A DNA stretch of 33,089 nt. Source: PGYR01 sp040264895. GTDB taxonomy: Bacteria; Bacteroidota; Ignavibacteria; Kapaibacteriales; UBA2268. How positions within the stretch are numbered: the stretch's first letter is position 1; every line of letters begins with the position of its first letter. Shown piece after piece: positions 25,515 to 33,089 of the stretch. A program made the translations under genes and the position numbers. The DNA lies in the NCBI GenBank assembly GCA_040264895.1, contig JBDQHL010000014.1:1-33089 (forward strand), given 5' to 3'. The notes beneath the pieces were generated by a model. It was given only the letters and a program-made list of their open reading frames with translations. It was not told where the DNA came from and did no database searches.

Positions 25515-26636
25515 ATGAGATATACAAATATAAATTATTCACATAAGTTATTCATATATAGCACTTTATTGATAGTGCTATCCTTGCAGCAATTCCATTA
25601 TGTTTCTGCAAAAGAAATTGATAAACCTTGGCTCCAAGGGTTCGATACTGACAGAATCTATGTATTAATAGAGTCGGACTCACCTGAAGATATCACTCTC
25701 TACTTTTCTCCTTTTGGTCAGGAAACAAGTCAGATTGACTCTGTAAAAACTCTTTTCCATAGAACAACAAATTATGGCAGTAGAACCTATGTACATCGTT
25801 TTTTACTTAAAGGTTTGATTTCCGAATGGGCTTATAGCTATTGGTTCAATAAAAATGAAAAATATAGTTTTATTCTACCCAAAAAAAACGGTGAAATTAC
25901 ATTTGCAAATATGGGGGACAACCGCTCGAACCCAAAAATATGGAACAAAGTTATAAGCAATATGGCATCAGAGAAGCCAGATTTTATGATATTCAACGGT
26001 GATTTGGCTTACAAAAAAGAGTATAATTTTTGGGTTGACGAATTTTTCACACCTACTGCACAGGAAGTTTTTACTGAATACCCCTTTGTAAATTCTATTG
26101 GTAATCACGAAGGGTGGAATGATAACAGCAAGGCGTTCTTGCAGTCATTAGAAATGACAAAAAAACCGAAGGAATTTTTCGCCTTTGAGCAAGGTGAGGC
26201 ATTATTTCTGATATTGAATACAGAAGTTGGTGTTGGGCCAAATAGTCCACAGTGGAAGTTTGCCAAGAAACAACTAAATAGCACAGACAAGAAATGGAAG
26301 ATTGTTGTCTTCCACATACCTGCATACAGCTCTGGTGCTCACGGTGAGAACAAGAATATGAAGCGAATGACTAGCAAAGTATTTGAAAAATATGGAGTAG
26401 ACTTGATTCTAACTGGTCACTCGCATTACTACCAACGAAATGTGGTCAATAACATAAACCATTTAGTAATAGGCGGAGGTGGTTCTCCACTATATTCGCC
26501 AAATAACGCAAAATACACAATTACTCAGGCGAAGAAATATCATCATGCCTTGATAACAGTGAATAATGAAAAGATACAGGTAGAAGTAAGAGACTTAGAC
26601 ATGAACACAATAGATGAATTTGAAATAAAAAAATAG
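25515..26636 (+). CDS. Secreted metallophosphoesterase, purple acid phosphatase-like
   Basis: A 373-residue exported hydrolase for phosphate esters. A signal peptide covers about residues 1-31 (ending FHYVSAKE). The first ~110 residues form a beta-rich N-terminal domain like that of purple acid phosphatases. The dinuclear metal site follows in order: D135 in NMGDNRS, GDLAY, GNHE with N197 and H198, VVFHIPAYSSG, and GHSHYYQR with H302 and H304. GDNR replaces the common GDxG of the first motif. The C-terminus is complete. It is the only long intact plus-strand gene in the window and is followed nine bases later by a broken ABM-like gene. Confidence 0.87.
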   Translation: MRYTNINYSHKLFIYSTLLIVLSLQQFHYVSAKEIDKPWLQGFDTDRIYVLIESDSPEDITLYFSPFGQETSQIDSVKTLFHRTTNYGSRTYVHRFLLKGLISEWAYSYWFNKNEKYSFILPKKNGEITFANMGDNRSNPKIWNKVISNMASEKPDFMIFNGDLAYKKEYNFWVDEFFTPTAQEVFTEYPFVNSIGNHEGWNDNSKAFLQSLEMTKKPKEFFAFEQGEALFLILNTEVGVGPNSPQWKFAKKQLNSTDKKWKIVVFHIPAYSSGAHGENKNMKRMTSKVFEKYGVDLILTGHSHYYQRNVVNNINHLVIGGGGSPLYSPNNAKYTITQAKKYHHALITVNNEKIQVEVRDLDMNTIDEFEIKK

Positions 26637-26645
26637 AGATAAAGT

Positions 26646-26942
26646 ATGTACAAAGATTTAATCAGCTATGAGCTGGCAGAAGGAGTAAGCGAAGAAAAAT
26701 TGAAAGAAATCGCTAACAACATAGTCAACAATTGAATGAAAAAGCTACCAGGATTTGTAAGCTAGGAAATAAACAAAACAGCAGATAACAATTACACCGA
26801 CATTGTATGTTGGGAAGACCAAGCTTCTGCTAAGAATGCAGAAACAGAGATGATGAATATACCTAACGCAGCAGAATGGTATGGCTGCTACAAATAGGGT
26901 TCCATTAGCAGCGTTGGATTGCATAGTGTTACCAAGTTTTAA
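26646..26942 (+). pseudogene. ABM-like (dimeric alpha-beta barrel) protein, three internal stop codons
   Basis: One frame of 98 codons starts with MYKDLISYELAEGVSEEKLK and ends FGSIS-like text VGLHSVTKF before TAA. Three internal stops interrupt it: TGA at 26733-26735, TAG at 26763-26765 and TAG at 26895-26897. The surrounding text reads IVNN-stop-MKKLPGFVS-stop-EINK and later NIPNAAEWYGCYK-stop-GSIS. The first two fit lost Trp codons (TGG) and the third a lost Glu codon. The pattern PGFVSxEI and YTDIVCWEDQASAKNAE recalls antibiotic biosynthesis monooxygenase-like small proteins. The frame remains open between stops, so loss is recent. It lies nine bases after the metallophosphatase gene. Confidence 0.7.
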
Positions 26943-26952
26943 AAGGTTGTAG

Positions 26953-27549
26953 GAAGAATTAATAATTATTAAACGGGAAAACAACTCCATAATTTGGAAT
27001 GATAGTTTAAATTTTAATGCTATACTTAAAGTTAAGTCAGACAAAAAAGTAATGATTTTATTTAGTGCTTTTGTATTGCTTTATTTTTCGGCACTTGTTT
27101 ACTTAACATTCTATTTTAAATCTATGAATGTAGAGACAAACTACGTACCATTCTTGATATTCACAATCATAATATTATGGTTTCCTGTTAGACTTATATT
27201 GTGGAATAAATTTGGTGAAGAGAGTATTATTATCAATTAATCAACTTTGAGTTACTCTTTCAATTATGGCATCTTAAGAACATCAAATAATTCTATCAAA
27301 TTTGAAAATCTCGGAATCTCTTTTATTAGAGAGAGAGCTGGGAAAGAAGTAAAAATAGATGAATTTGTATTTGAGGATCAAACTTATGGCATAATAGCAT
27401 TTTACACTTGGGATACCACCACAAATTCACCAATATTGCTATATGAAACAACCGTGTAAATTTCTTATGACGAATTTTTAATATTTGATGATAAAATTAA
27501 AGCTTACTTTGATGAAAGAGCAGATACTTCTTTTTTAAGTATGAATTAA
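26953..27549 (+). pseudogene. Membrane protein with two N-terminal helices and beta-rich tail, broken by internal stops
   Basis: A single frame continues from 26953 to TAA at 27547-27549 but is interrupted by TAA at 27238-27240 and TAA at 27457-27459. It encodes a soluble start (RENNSIIWNDSLNFNAILK), two hydrophobic helices (around ILFSAFVLLYFSALVYLTF and VPFLIFTIIILWFPVRLIL), then LWNKFGEESIIIN and a beta-rich cytoplasmic part (LSYSFNYGILRTSNNSIKF; EYETTV-like end) finishing ISYDEFLIFDDKIKAYF. The layout is that of bacterial PH-like two-helix membrane proteins. There is no ATG in frame upstream of 27052, so the start may also be lost. Between 26953 and 27567 nothing else is seen. Confidence 0.6.
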
Positions 27550-27567
27550 TCAAATTTAATAGATTCT

Positions 27568-30387
27568 CTAATGAGCCACAAACCAATTCTCGCCGACACC
27601 AGTGTCAACAACTACGGGAATACTACCAAGTGAAAGTGCATTGCTCATATTTTCGATGACTAATTCTTTTAGTTCGACTAACTCGGATTTCACTACATCG
27701 AACACAAGCTCATCGTGTACTTGGAGTATCATTTTCGACTTCATTTTGCGGTCTCGCATCACCTTGTCTATCTTTATCATAGCAATCTTCATCATATCTG
27801 ATGCCGTTCCCTGTATTGGCATATTAATGGCCGCACGCTCGTCTGCCGTTTTCAGCATTCTGTTCTTGCTATTTATATTCTTGAAATATCGCCTTCTGCC
27901 GCAGAGTGTCTCGGCAAACCCCTTTGCCCTTGCGGACTCCACCGTCTCGTCCATATACTTTATTATTCCGGCATACTTCTCTTTATAATTGTCTATTATG
28001 TCCTTCGCCTCCGTTCTGCTGATGCCCAATCTGTCCGCCAGACCGTAAGCACCAAGCCCATACATAATACCGAAGTTCACCGTCTTCGCTATTCGTCGCA
28101 TATCCTGAGTTACTTCCTCTTGTGGAATGTCATTCAGCACGGCAGCAGTAGCAGCGTGTATATCCACTCCTTCCTCAAAACCTTTTTGCATTTTCTCGTC
28201 ACCACAGATGTGAGCCATTATTCTAAGCTCTATCTGTGAGTAATCGGCAGCCAAAAGCACATTGCCCTCACTCGGTACAAATGCCCTACGCACCTGCTTA
28301 CCTAACTCAGAGCGAATTGGTATATTCTGCAGATTTGGGTCGGTGGACGATAGCCGCCCAGTACTTGCCACGGCTTGGTTGTAAGTAGTGTGAATCTTGC
28401 CAGTCTTGTCGAATACCATTCTCGGCAGCGATTCCACATAAGTAGAAAGCAGCTTAGCCAACTGGCGGTAGTCCAGAACGTAATTCGCAATCGGATGTGC
28501 CGGTGCTAATTGATTCAGCACTTGCTCATTGGTGCTGTACCCTGTCTTGGTCTTCTTCACTGGCGGAATGCCCATTTCCTTGAACATAATTTCCGATAAT
28601 TGCTTTGGCGAGTTGATATTGAACTCATGCTCTACCTCTTCGTATATCTGCTCTTCTAATTTATCCAATTTCTTAGAAATCTCGGCTTGAAGCTCTTCTA
28701 AAGCGTCGGTGTCTATGCTCACACCCTGCATTTCCATCCGAGTAAGAACGCTGATAGTCGGAAACTCTATGTCATAAGCTAACTTCTCTTGTGAGCTTCC
28801 TTTCAGCTTTTCTTCCATCTTATTTTTCAAACGGAGAGCCAAATCTGCATCCTCGCAACCATAGTCAGAAATGTCCTCTGGGTTCAGGTCTGCCATCGAT
28901 TTTTGGTCTTTCTTCTTCTCCCCTATTAGTGATGTTATAGGCACTGGCTTGTAATTCAGCCACTGCTCACTTAGTGCATCCAAATTGTGCTTATCATCAG
29001 GATTCAGAACGTAAGAAGCTATCATAGAATCGAACACAATTGGAAATATAGTTACTCCATATCTCATGAGTATATATTGGTCAAATTTCAGGTTTTGACC
29101 ACATTTCCCTATCTTTTCCGATTCTAGCACTGGCTTCAGTTTCTTTATCACATAATCAATTGGAAGCGATTTTTCTGCTCTTAGTTTTCTGTTGAACTCA
29201 TCCTGGTCAATCTCGTCCTGTTCAAAGAGTGATTTATCCTTAGGAGCAATTACCTTTTTCTCCTCATCACTGATAACTGGTACATAGTAACCCGTATTTT
29301 CTTTGATGGAGAGGGCAATACCAACTATGTCGCAAGTATTTCGGTCGAGTGCAGAACTCTCCAAATCAACTGAAATCACATCGCTTTTTTCTAAGTCCTT
29401 GACTAATTTCTCAAAATCTTCTTTTGTATTGACTAATTTGTAGTCTGTTTCTGTAGATTCTATCGTATCAATCTCTTCTGTAGGCTCTGGAGCAAAGTCA
29501 TCTATAGAAGCTTTACCACTTCTTTCATACCACTTACGTCGAAGAGTACGAAAGCCTTCCTTTGCAAAAAACTCGTCCAGTTCATCGAACTTTGTATCCT
29601 TGAACTCATAACTGTCATAATCAAACTCAATTGGGCAATCAATCTTTAACGTTACTAGTTCCTTTGACAAGAATGCTTGCTCTTTGTCATTTTCTAACTT
29701 TGTGCGAACAGCTTTTCGCTCTATTTTGTCAAGATTTTCATAGATACCTTCCAGAGATTCAAATTCCACTACTAAAGGTGTAGCTGTCTTTATACCTATC
29801 CCCTTCACACCAGGAATATTATCAACCGAATCTCCAGTTAATGCCTGAATATCAATTACTTGGTCAGGGCGAACTCCGAATTTCTCTTTTACTTCTTTAT
29901 AATCTACTACTTCTAAGTCTGGACCTTTTCGAGCCGGTTTCAAAATTTTTATATGATCTGTTACTAACTGATAATAGTCCTTGTCACTAGTTAAGCAATA
30001 TGAATCAATCTCTTTTTTCGATGCCTTGCAAGCCAGGGTAGCTATTAGGTCATCCGCCTCATAGCCATCCAGTTCCATTTGTTGAATACCAAATAGTTTT
30101 AGAAGCTCTTTAATTTTTTTCAATTGTGGTACTAAGTCCTCTGGAAACTCATCTCTATTCGCCTTGTACTCATCAAACATCTCATGGCGGAATGTAGGTG
30201 CTTTTGTATCATATACTACTAGTATGTGTTTTGGATCATATTTTTCGAGTAGTGAAGTCAAAGTATTCGCAAACCCGAAAACTGCACCTGTTGGTTCACC
30301 ATCGGAATTAGACAAACCCGAGCGGAACATAGCGTGGTAAGCTCTGAAGACCAATGACATACCGTCAATCATAAAAAATCTAGACAT
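27568..30387 (-). CDS. polA: DNA polymerase I
   Basis: A 939-residue three-domain enzyme for repair and Okazaki-fragment processing. The 5'-3' nuclease (about 1-290) has FMIDGMSLVFRAYHAM, GYEADDLIATLA, TSDKDYYQL and GDSVDNIPGVKGIG. The proofreading domain looks active: DLE in ISVDLESSALD, NLKFD, and YGCEDAD. The polymerase domain has motif A ADYSQIELRIMAHICGD, motif B RRIAKTVNFGIMYGLGAYG and motif C QVHDELVFDV. A linker of about 30 acidic residues (FAPEPTEEIDTIESTETD) follows the nuclease domain. The polymerase-domain half is visibly richer in G+C than the N-terminal half. The gene follows plsY after 15 bases and is last in the maf operon. Confidence 0.96.
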   Translation of the reverse strand: MSRFFMIDGMSLVFRAYHAMFRSGLSNSDGEPTGAVFGFANTLTSLLEKYDPKHILVVYDTKAPTFRHEMFDEYKANRDEFPEDLVPQLKKIKELLKLFGIQQMELDGYEADDLIATLACKASKKEIDSYCLTSDKDYYQLVTDHIKILKPARKGPDLEVVDYKEVKEKFGVRPDQVIDIQALTGDSVDNIPGVKGIGIKTATPLVVEFESLEGIYENLDKIERKAVRTKLENDKEQAFLSKELVTLKIDCPIEFDYDSYEFKDTKFDELDEFFAKEGFRTLRRKWYERSGKASIDDFAPEPTEEIDTIESTETDYKLVNTKEDFEKLVKDLEKSDVISVDLESSALDRNTCDIVGIALSIKENTGYYVPVISDEEKKVIAPKDKSLFEQDEIDQDEFNRKLRAEKSLPIDYVIKKLKPVLESEKIGKCGQNLKFDQYILMRYGVTIFPIVFDSMIASYVLNPDDKHNLDALSEQWLNYKPVPITSLIGEKKKDQKSMADLNPEDISDYGCEDADLALRLKNKMEEKLKGSSQEKLAYDIEFPTISVLTRMEMQGVSIDTDALEELQAEISKKLDKLEEQIYEEVEHEFNINSPKQLSEIMFKEMGIPPVKKTKTGYSTNEQVLNQLAPAHPIANYVLDYRQLAKLLSTYVESLPRMVFDKTGKIHTTYNQAVASTGRLSSTDPNLQNIPIRSELGKQVRRAFVPSEGNVLLAADYSQIELRIMAHICGDEKMQKGFEEGVDIHAATAAVLNDIPQEEVTQDMRRIAKTVNFGIMYGLGAYGLADRLGISRTEAKDIIDNYKEKYAGIIKYMDETVESARAKGFAETLCGRRRYFKNINSKNRMLKTADERAAINMPIQGTASDMMKIAMIKIDKVMRDRKMKSKMILQVHDELVFDVVKSELVELKELVIENMSNALSLGSIPVVVDTGVGENWFVAH

Positions 30388-30402
30388 AAATAAGTTCCTT
30401 TA

Positions 30403-31044
30403 TTATTCTTCGTTGAATAATTTTTTTTCTTTTAATAATTGTTGAATTGGTTCTATGTGCTTCATAAATATTACGATACATAGAATAGAAATCAACTGAA
30501 AATATCTGGCTGCTTCATCGAATGCAACCAATGTAGTTATCTCAATCATTAAGTTTGGTGTTACCAAAACCATGATAGGTGTAGCCACTGTTGCCAAGGC
30601 ATTAGCGACGTGTACGTTTTTTCTAACACCATAGTAAGAAATTAGCCAACAAATCCCCCAAAGTGGTATTCCAAGTGGATTAATAAACAACAGAACTCCT
30701 ACACTAGTTGCAAGTCCACGACCACCCTTCATTCTTAGCCATAAGTTAAAGTTGTGCCCAATAACTGCAAATACCCCTGCATACGAGAGTAGTGTCATCA
30801 TATTCTCAGTTTCTGGGAACAAATTGTAAACAATTATACAAGCTGCATATCCTTTAAGTGCGTCGAGAAAGAAAACTAATACACCAACCCATTTTTTTCC
30901 AGTAGTTTCAAAGCTATTCATAGCCCCTGTGTTTTTGCTTCCCTCTACTGATAGGTCTAGACCTGTGGTCTGCTTCACTATTATTTTTGAAAAAGCAATA
31001 GAGCCAAGCAGATAGCCAATAACAGCTGATATAAATCCTTCCAT
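30403..31044 (-). CDS. plsY: Acyl-phosphate glycerol-3-phosphate acyltransferase PlsY
   Basis: A 213-residue inner-membrane enzyme that makes lysophosphatidate from acyl-phosphate and glycerol-3-phosphate, the first step of phospholipid synthesis. Family motifs are present in order: GYLLGSIAFSKIIVK, GSKNTGAMNSFETTGKKWV with the phosphate loop GSKNTGA, LDALKGY, and GHNFNLWLRMKGGRGLATS with the active-site His/Gly-Lys-Gly-type loop (here MKGGRGLAT). Five to seven hydrophobic helices are visible. It begins at the base after the ABC permease stop and ends 15 bases before polA, so it is co-transcribed. PlsX is not in the window. Confidence 0.92.
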   Translation of the reverse strand: MEGFISAVIGYLLGSIAFSKIIVKQTTGLDLSVEGSKNTGAMNSFETTGKKWVGVLVFFLDALKGYAACIIVYNLFPETENMMTLLSYAGVFAVIGHNFNLWLRMKGGRGLATSVGVLLFINPLGIPLWGICWLISYYGVRKNVHVANALATVATPIMVLVTPNLMIEITTLVAFDEAARYFQLISILCIVIFMKHIEPIQQLLKEKKLFNEE

Positions 31045-31926
31045 CTAATATTTTTCCTTAAGTAATTTCATTTGCACTACTGAGATTATCAAAATAATAA
31101 AAAATAACACATAAGCCACAGCAGATGCATAGCCCATAGAGTCAGCTTTCTCAAAAGCATCACGATATACCAGGTAAACCATCGTTACTGTCTCATTTAG
31201 GGGGCCACCTTTAGTCATCACGTATATCTCAATAAATATTTGGAATGATTTGATAGTGTTCACCACCAAAATAAATAGCAAAGTAGGTCGAAGCATAGGC
31301 ACAGTAATCTTCTTGAACTTCTGCCAAGACGAAGCACCCGATATTTCGGCAGCTTCGTATAAATCTTTGGGTATTGTTTGCAATCCAGCTAATATTATTA
31401 TCATATAATATCCAGTTGCTATCCACACATCCATAGCCATAATTGATGGCAATGCAGTCTCTACCGATTGAAGCCAACCCTGCGATTGCCCTTCTGCACC
31501 AACCATTTGCATTAGCGTATTTATGTAGCCATCTTTGCTGTATAGGTTCTTGAAAATCAAAGCTACTACCACAAGCGATGTTACAGACGGCAGAAAATAA
31601 GCTGCCTTGAATAACTCTTTTATCTTTCCATTTGTTTGGTCAACAGCAACTGCAAGCAGTGTTGCCAAGGTTGTAGTTATTGGCACCGTTACTACTACAA
31701 ACAGAAGTGTATTGCCGAGTGCTTTTAGGAATACTTCATCACTAAAAAGCGAGGTGTAGTTTTCCAAACCTATAAAGTTCAAATCATTCGTAAGTGTTTT
31801 GTATTCAGATAAACTCAAGATAAAAGAATAGACTATAGGATAAGCCCAAAATACTAAAAACGTGAGCACCCACGGTAATAGCAAAATGAGAATATTGAGC
31901 CTTTCTTTATTCTTATAGTTCAGCAT
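31045..31926 (-). CDS. Sugar ABC transporter permease, MalF-like
   Basis: A 293-residue inner-membrane permease of the binding-protein-dependent family (CUT1 type). Six helices are visible. The cytoplasmic EAA loop is EAAEISGASSWQKFKKITVP followed by MLRPTLLFI, the site that docks on the ATPase. The N-terminal start LNYKNKERLNILILLLPWVL and YVMTKGGPLNETVTMVYLVY are also typical of MalF/UgpA-like permeases for sugars or glycerol-3-phosphate. No second permease, ATPase or binding protein is nearby. It overlaps maf by 14 bases and abuts plsY, so it is firmly in this operon. The substrate is not readable from sequence. Confidence 0.87.
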   Translation of the reverse strand: MLNYKNKERLNILILLLPWVLTFLVFWAYPIVYSFILSLSEYKTLTNDLNFIGLENYTSLFSDEVFLKALGNTLLFVVVTVPITTTLATLLAVAVDQTNGKIKELFKAAYFLPSVTSLVVVALIFKNLYSKDGYINTLMQMVGAEGQSQGWLQSVETALPSIMAMDVWIATGYYMIIILAGLQTIPKDLYEAAEISGASSWQKFKKITVPMLRPTLLFILVVNTIKSFQIFIEIYVMTKGGPLNETVTMVYLVYRDAFEKADSMGYASAVAYVLFFIILIISVVQMKLLKEKY

Positions 31927-32521
31927 TAAATTTCTTTATTTCTTCGAAGAAGCGTGACAGTGGGAATCCCACAATATTATAATAACACCCAGATATGTGA
32001 CTAACGAAAACCGAACCGAAGTCATCTTGTATTCCATAGCTTCCTGCTTTATCCATAGGTGAACCTGTAGCTATATAAGCTATCTTTTCTTTTTCGCCCA
32101 AGTCCCTAAAAGTAACTTCGGTCTTAACATAAAATGTGCTTTCCTTGCCCAATTCATTGACCACAAGAGACACACCTGTATAAACCTGATGAGTATTGCT
32201 GCTAAGTTGAGTGAGCATTGTATAGGCATCTTTCTCGTTTGTGGGTTTGTTGAGCAGTTCATCGCCCAAGTAAACAGTAGTGTCAGAACCGATGACTATG
32301 CTATCAGCAGCTTGATTTTTTGCGATATGCTGTGCTTTTCTACTTGCCAACTCCATAACAAACTGCTCAGGAGAAGTGATATCAATGTCATCTTCATCAA
32401 TATTTGCAGGGATGATATCGAACTGCAGTCCTACTTGTTCCAATAGCTTCTTTCTTCTCGGAGATGCAGAAGCGAGAACTACTTTTCGCTTTAAGTCTAA
32501 AATCTGTGATAAATCTAACAT
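31913..32521 (-). CDS. maf: Maf-family nucleotide pyrophosphatase
   Basis: A 202-residue cytosolic house-cleaning enzyme of the Maf family that hydrolyses non-canonical or pyrimidine NTPs. The N-terminal motif LASASPRRKKLLEQVGL is diagnostic. The catalytic region reads VIGSDTTVYLGDELLNKP, with the conserved Asp, and the C-terminal text DKAGSYGIQDDFGSVFVSHI and YYNIVGFPL fits the dTTP/UTP-hydrolysing group (YhdE-like). The last 14 bases overlap the permease gene. The 149 bases upstream hold no further gene that I can see. Confidence 0.93.
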   Translation of the reverse strand: MLDLSQILDLKRKVVLASASPRRKKLLEQVGLQFDIIPANIDEDDIDITSPEQFVMELASRKAQHIAKNQAADSIVIGSDTTVYLGDELLNKPTNEKDAYTMLTQLSSNTHQVYTGVSLVVNELGKESTFYVKTEVTFRDLGEKEKIAYIATGSPMDKAGSYGIQDDFGSVFVSHISGCYYNIVGFPLSRFFEEIKKFNAEL

Positions 32522-32670
32522 TTTAGTATTATATTCGTTTCAAAATTTACACAAAGCAAATATATGAAATTAGAATTTAGGTTATAGGTGTGACGGTAAA
32601 AGATTTGGAATTGGTAATCTAGATTCTTTTGATTTGATTTTTATTACTAACAGTTAACTAGAATATAACA

Positions 32671-33089
32671 CTATTTACTTATAGCTTTTATAATTCTCTT
32701 TTCGTCAATCAATACATCACGCATTAACAACTTGTAAGGAAAAATTTTATGTTTCTTTATGTCCTTGAAAGCATTTAGAATTTCTAATAAAGATGATGCC
32801 TTAATCAAGGATAAATTCAATTCATATTCACTTGTAGTATCATTTATAAATTCATCGCTAAAATCAGGTGCTACAAGTAAAGTTTTAATTATTCTATATC
32901 CGTTTTTGTTTGCTGCTTCAGCATAAGCTTTCATTTGTCTGGAAACACTACTGAATTTATTATAACCCGATTCCTTCACGGATTTACACTCAACTAATAT
33001 TAACTCTCTATTTCCTAGATTTATAAATATATCGACTCTGTCCTTTCTGGTACTTATTTCTTTTCGAACATCATTATCAACATTGAAAC
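32671..33089 (-). CDS. PD-(D/E)XK nuclease-like protein, N-terminus outside window
   Basis: Only the C-terminal ~139 residues are inside; the frame runs open off the right edge, so the apparent GTG start at 32979 is internal. The visible text includes RKDRVDIFI, then LILVECKSVKESGY about 13 residues later. An Asp followed by ExK (ECK) after a beta strand is the core of the PD-(D/E)XK nuclease fold found in restriction and repair enzymes. A helix with QMKAYAEAANKNG follows, and another strand TLLVAPDFSDEF. The family beyond this core is not recognised. It does not overlap maf. A role in restriction or defence is possible but not supported by neighbours here. Confidence 0.6.
   Translation of the reverse strand, partial: FNVDNDVRKEISTRKDRVDIFINLGNRELILVECKSVKESGYNKFSSVSRQMKAYAEAANKNGYRIIKTLLVAPDFSDEFINDTTSEYELNLSLIKASSLLEILNAFKDIKKHKIFPYKLLMRDVLIDEKRIIKAISK

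Noticed and set aside
899..27549. Reassigned stop codon in this organism, given many in-frame stops
   Set aside because: Internal stops include TAA, TGA and TAG, and intact genes end normally with all three (peroxidase TAA, SPOR gene TGA, lon TAG). No single code change explains this, and large genes such as lon and polA have none inside.
27602..27988. Plus-strand open frame of 128 codons, Ser/Ile-rich
   Set aside because: Antisense to the polymerase domain of polA, whose motifs B and C are encoded there.

Overview
The window looks like chromosomal DNA from an AT-rich member of the Bacteroidota/Chlorobiota (FCB) group. The clues are a GT117/DUF2723 glycosyltransferase, an M49-type peptidase lipoprotein, a very large periplasmic TPR protein coupled to an outer-membrane barrel and a SPOR protein, a LysR/isocitrate dehydrogenase/SbtA locus, and lipoproteins with Ser before the lipobox Cys. 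Ignavibacteria- or Kapabacteria-like lineages are plausible, but the sequence alone does not fix the genus. Most intact genes are on the minus strand. I saw no rRNA, tRNA, CRISPR array, insertion sequence or prophage.

Left end (1-3770): a LysR-type regulator faces an isocitrate dehydrogenase gene, two small ORFs and a SbtA-type bicarbonate transporter. All three large genes are broken. The regulator has a frameshift, the dehydrogenase a frameshift plus two nonsense codons, and the transporter a one-base deletion. The two small ORFs are open. This looks like an inorganic-carbon-linked module in recent decay.

3800-9155: minus-strand membrane, lipid and redox genes. These are a fatty acid hydroxylase, a small membrane protein, a PAP2 phosphatase, a di-heme cytochrome c peroxidase lipoprotein and a GT117 membrane protein.

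9156-17530: UDP-glucose 6-dehydrogenase, then a tightly packed set of envelope genes transcribed TPR protein, outer-membrane barrel, SPOR protein, TonB protein, 57-aa membrane protein. Spacing is overlap of 8, gap of 9, overlap of 4 and gap of 0 bases. The set contains parts for the outer membrane, periplasm, peptidoglycan and inner membrane and is the best candidate here for an incompletely described multi-protein system.

17689-23656: a lon-dapD-85aa-memo operon with overlapping genes, preceded by ilvE with its own terminator. 23717-27549: an M49-like peptidase faces a secreted metallophosphatase, which is followed by two more broken plus-strand genes (an ABM-like protein with three internal stops and a membrane protein with two). 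27568-32521: a maf-ABC permease-plsY-polA operon. The right edge cuts through a PD-(D/E)XK nuclease-like gene.

Five broken genes beside well-preserved housekeeping genes suggest recent, selective gene loss. TAA, TAG and TGA all appear as internal stops and all serve as normal terminators of intact genes, so an altered genetic code is unlikely. Sequencing error remains a partial alternative for the single-base indels.
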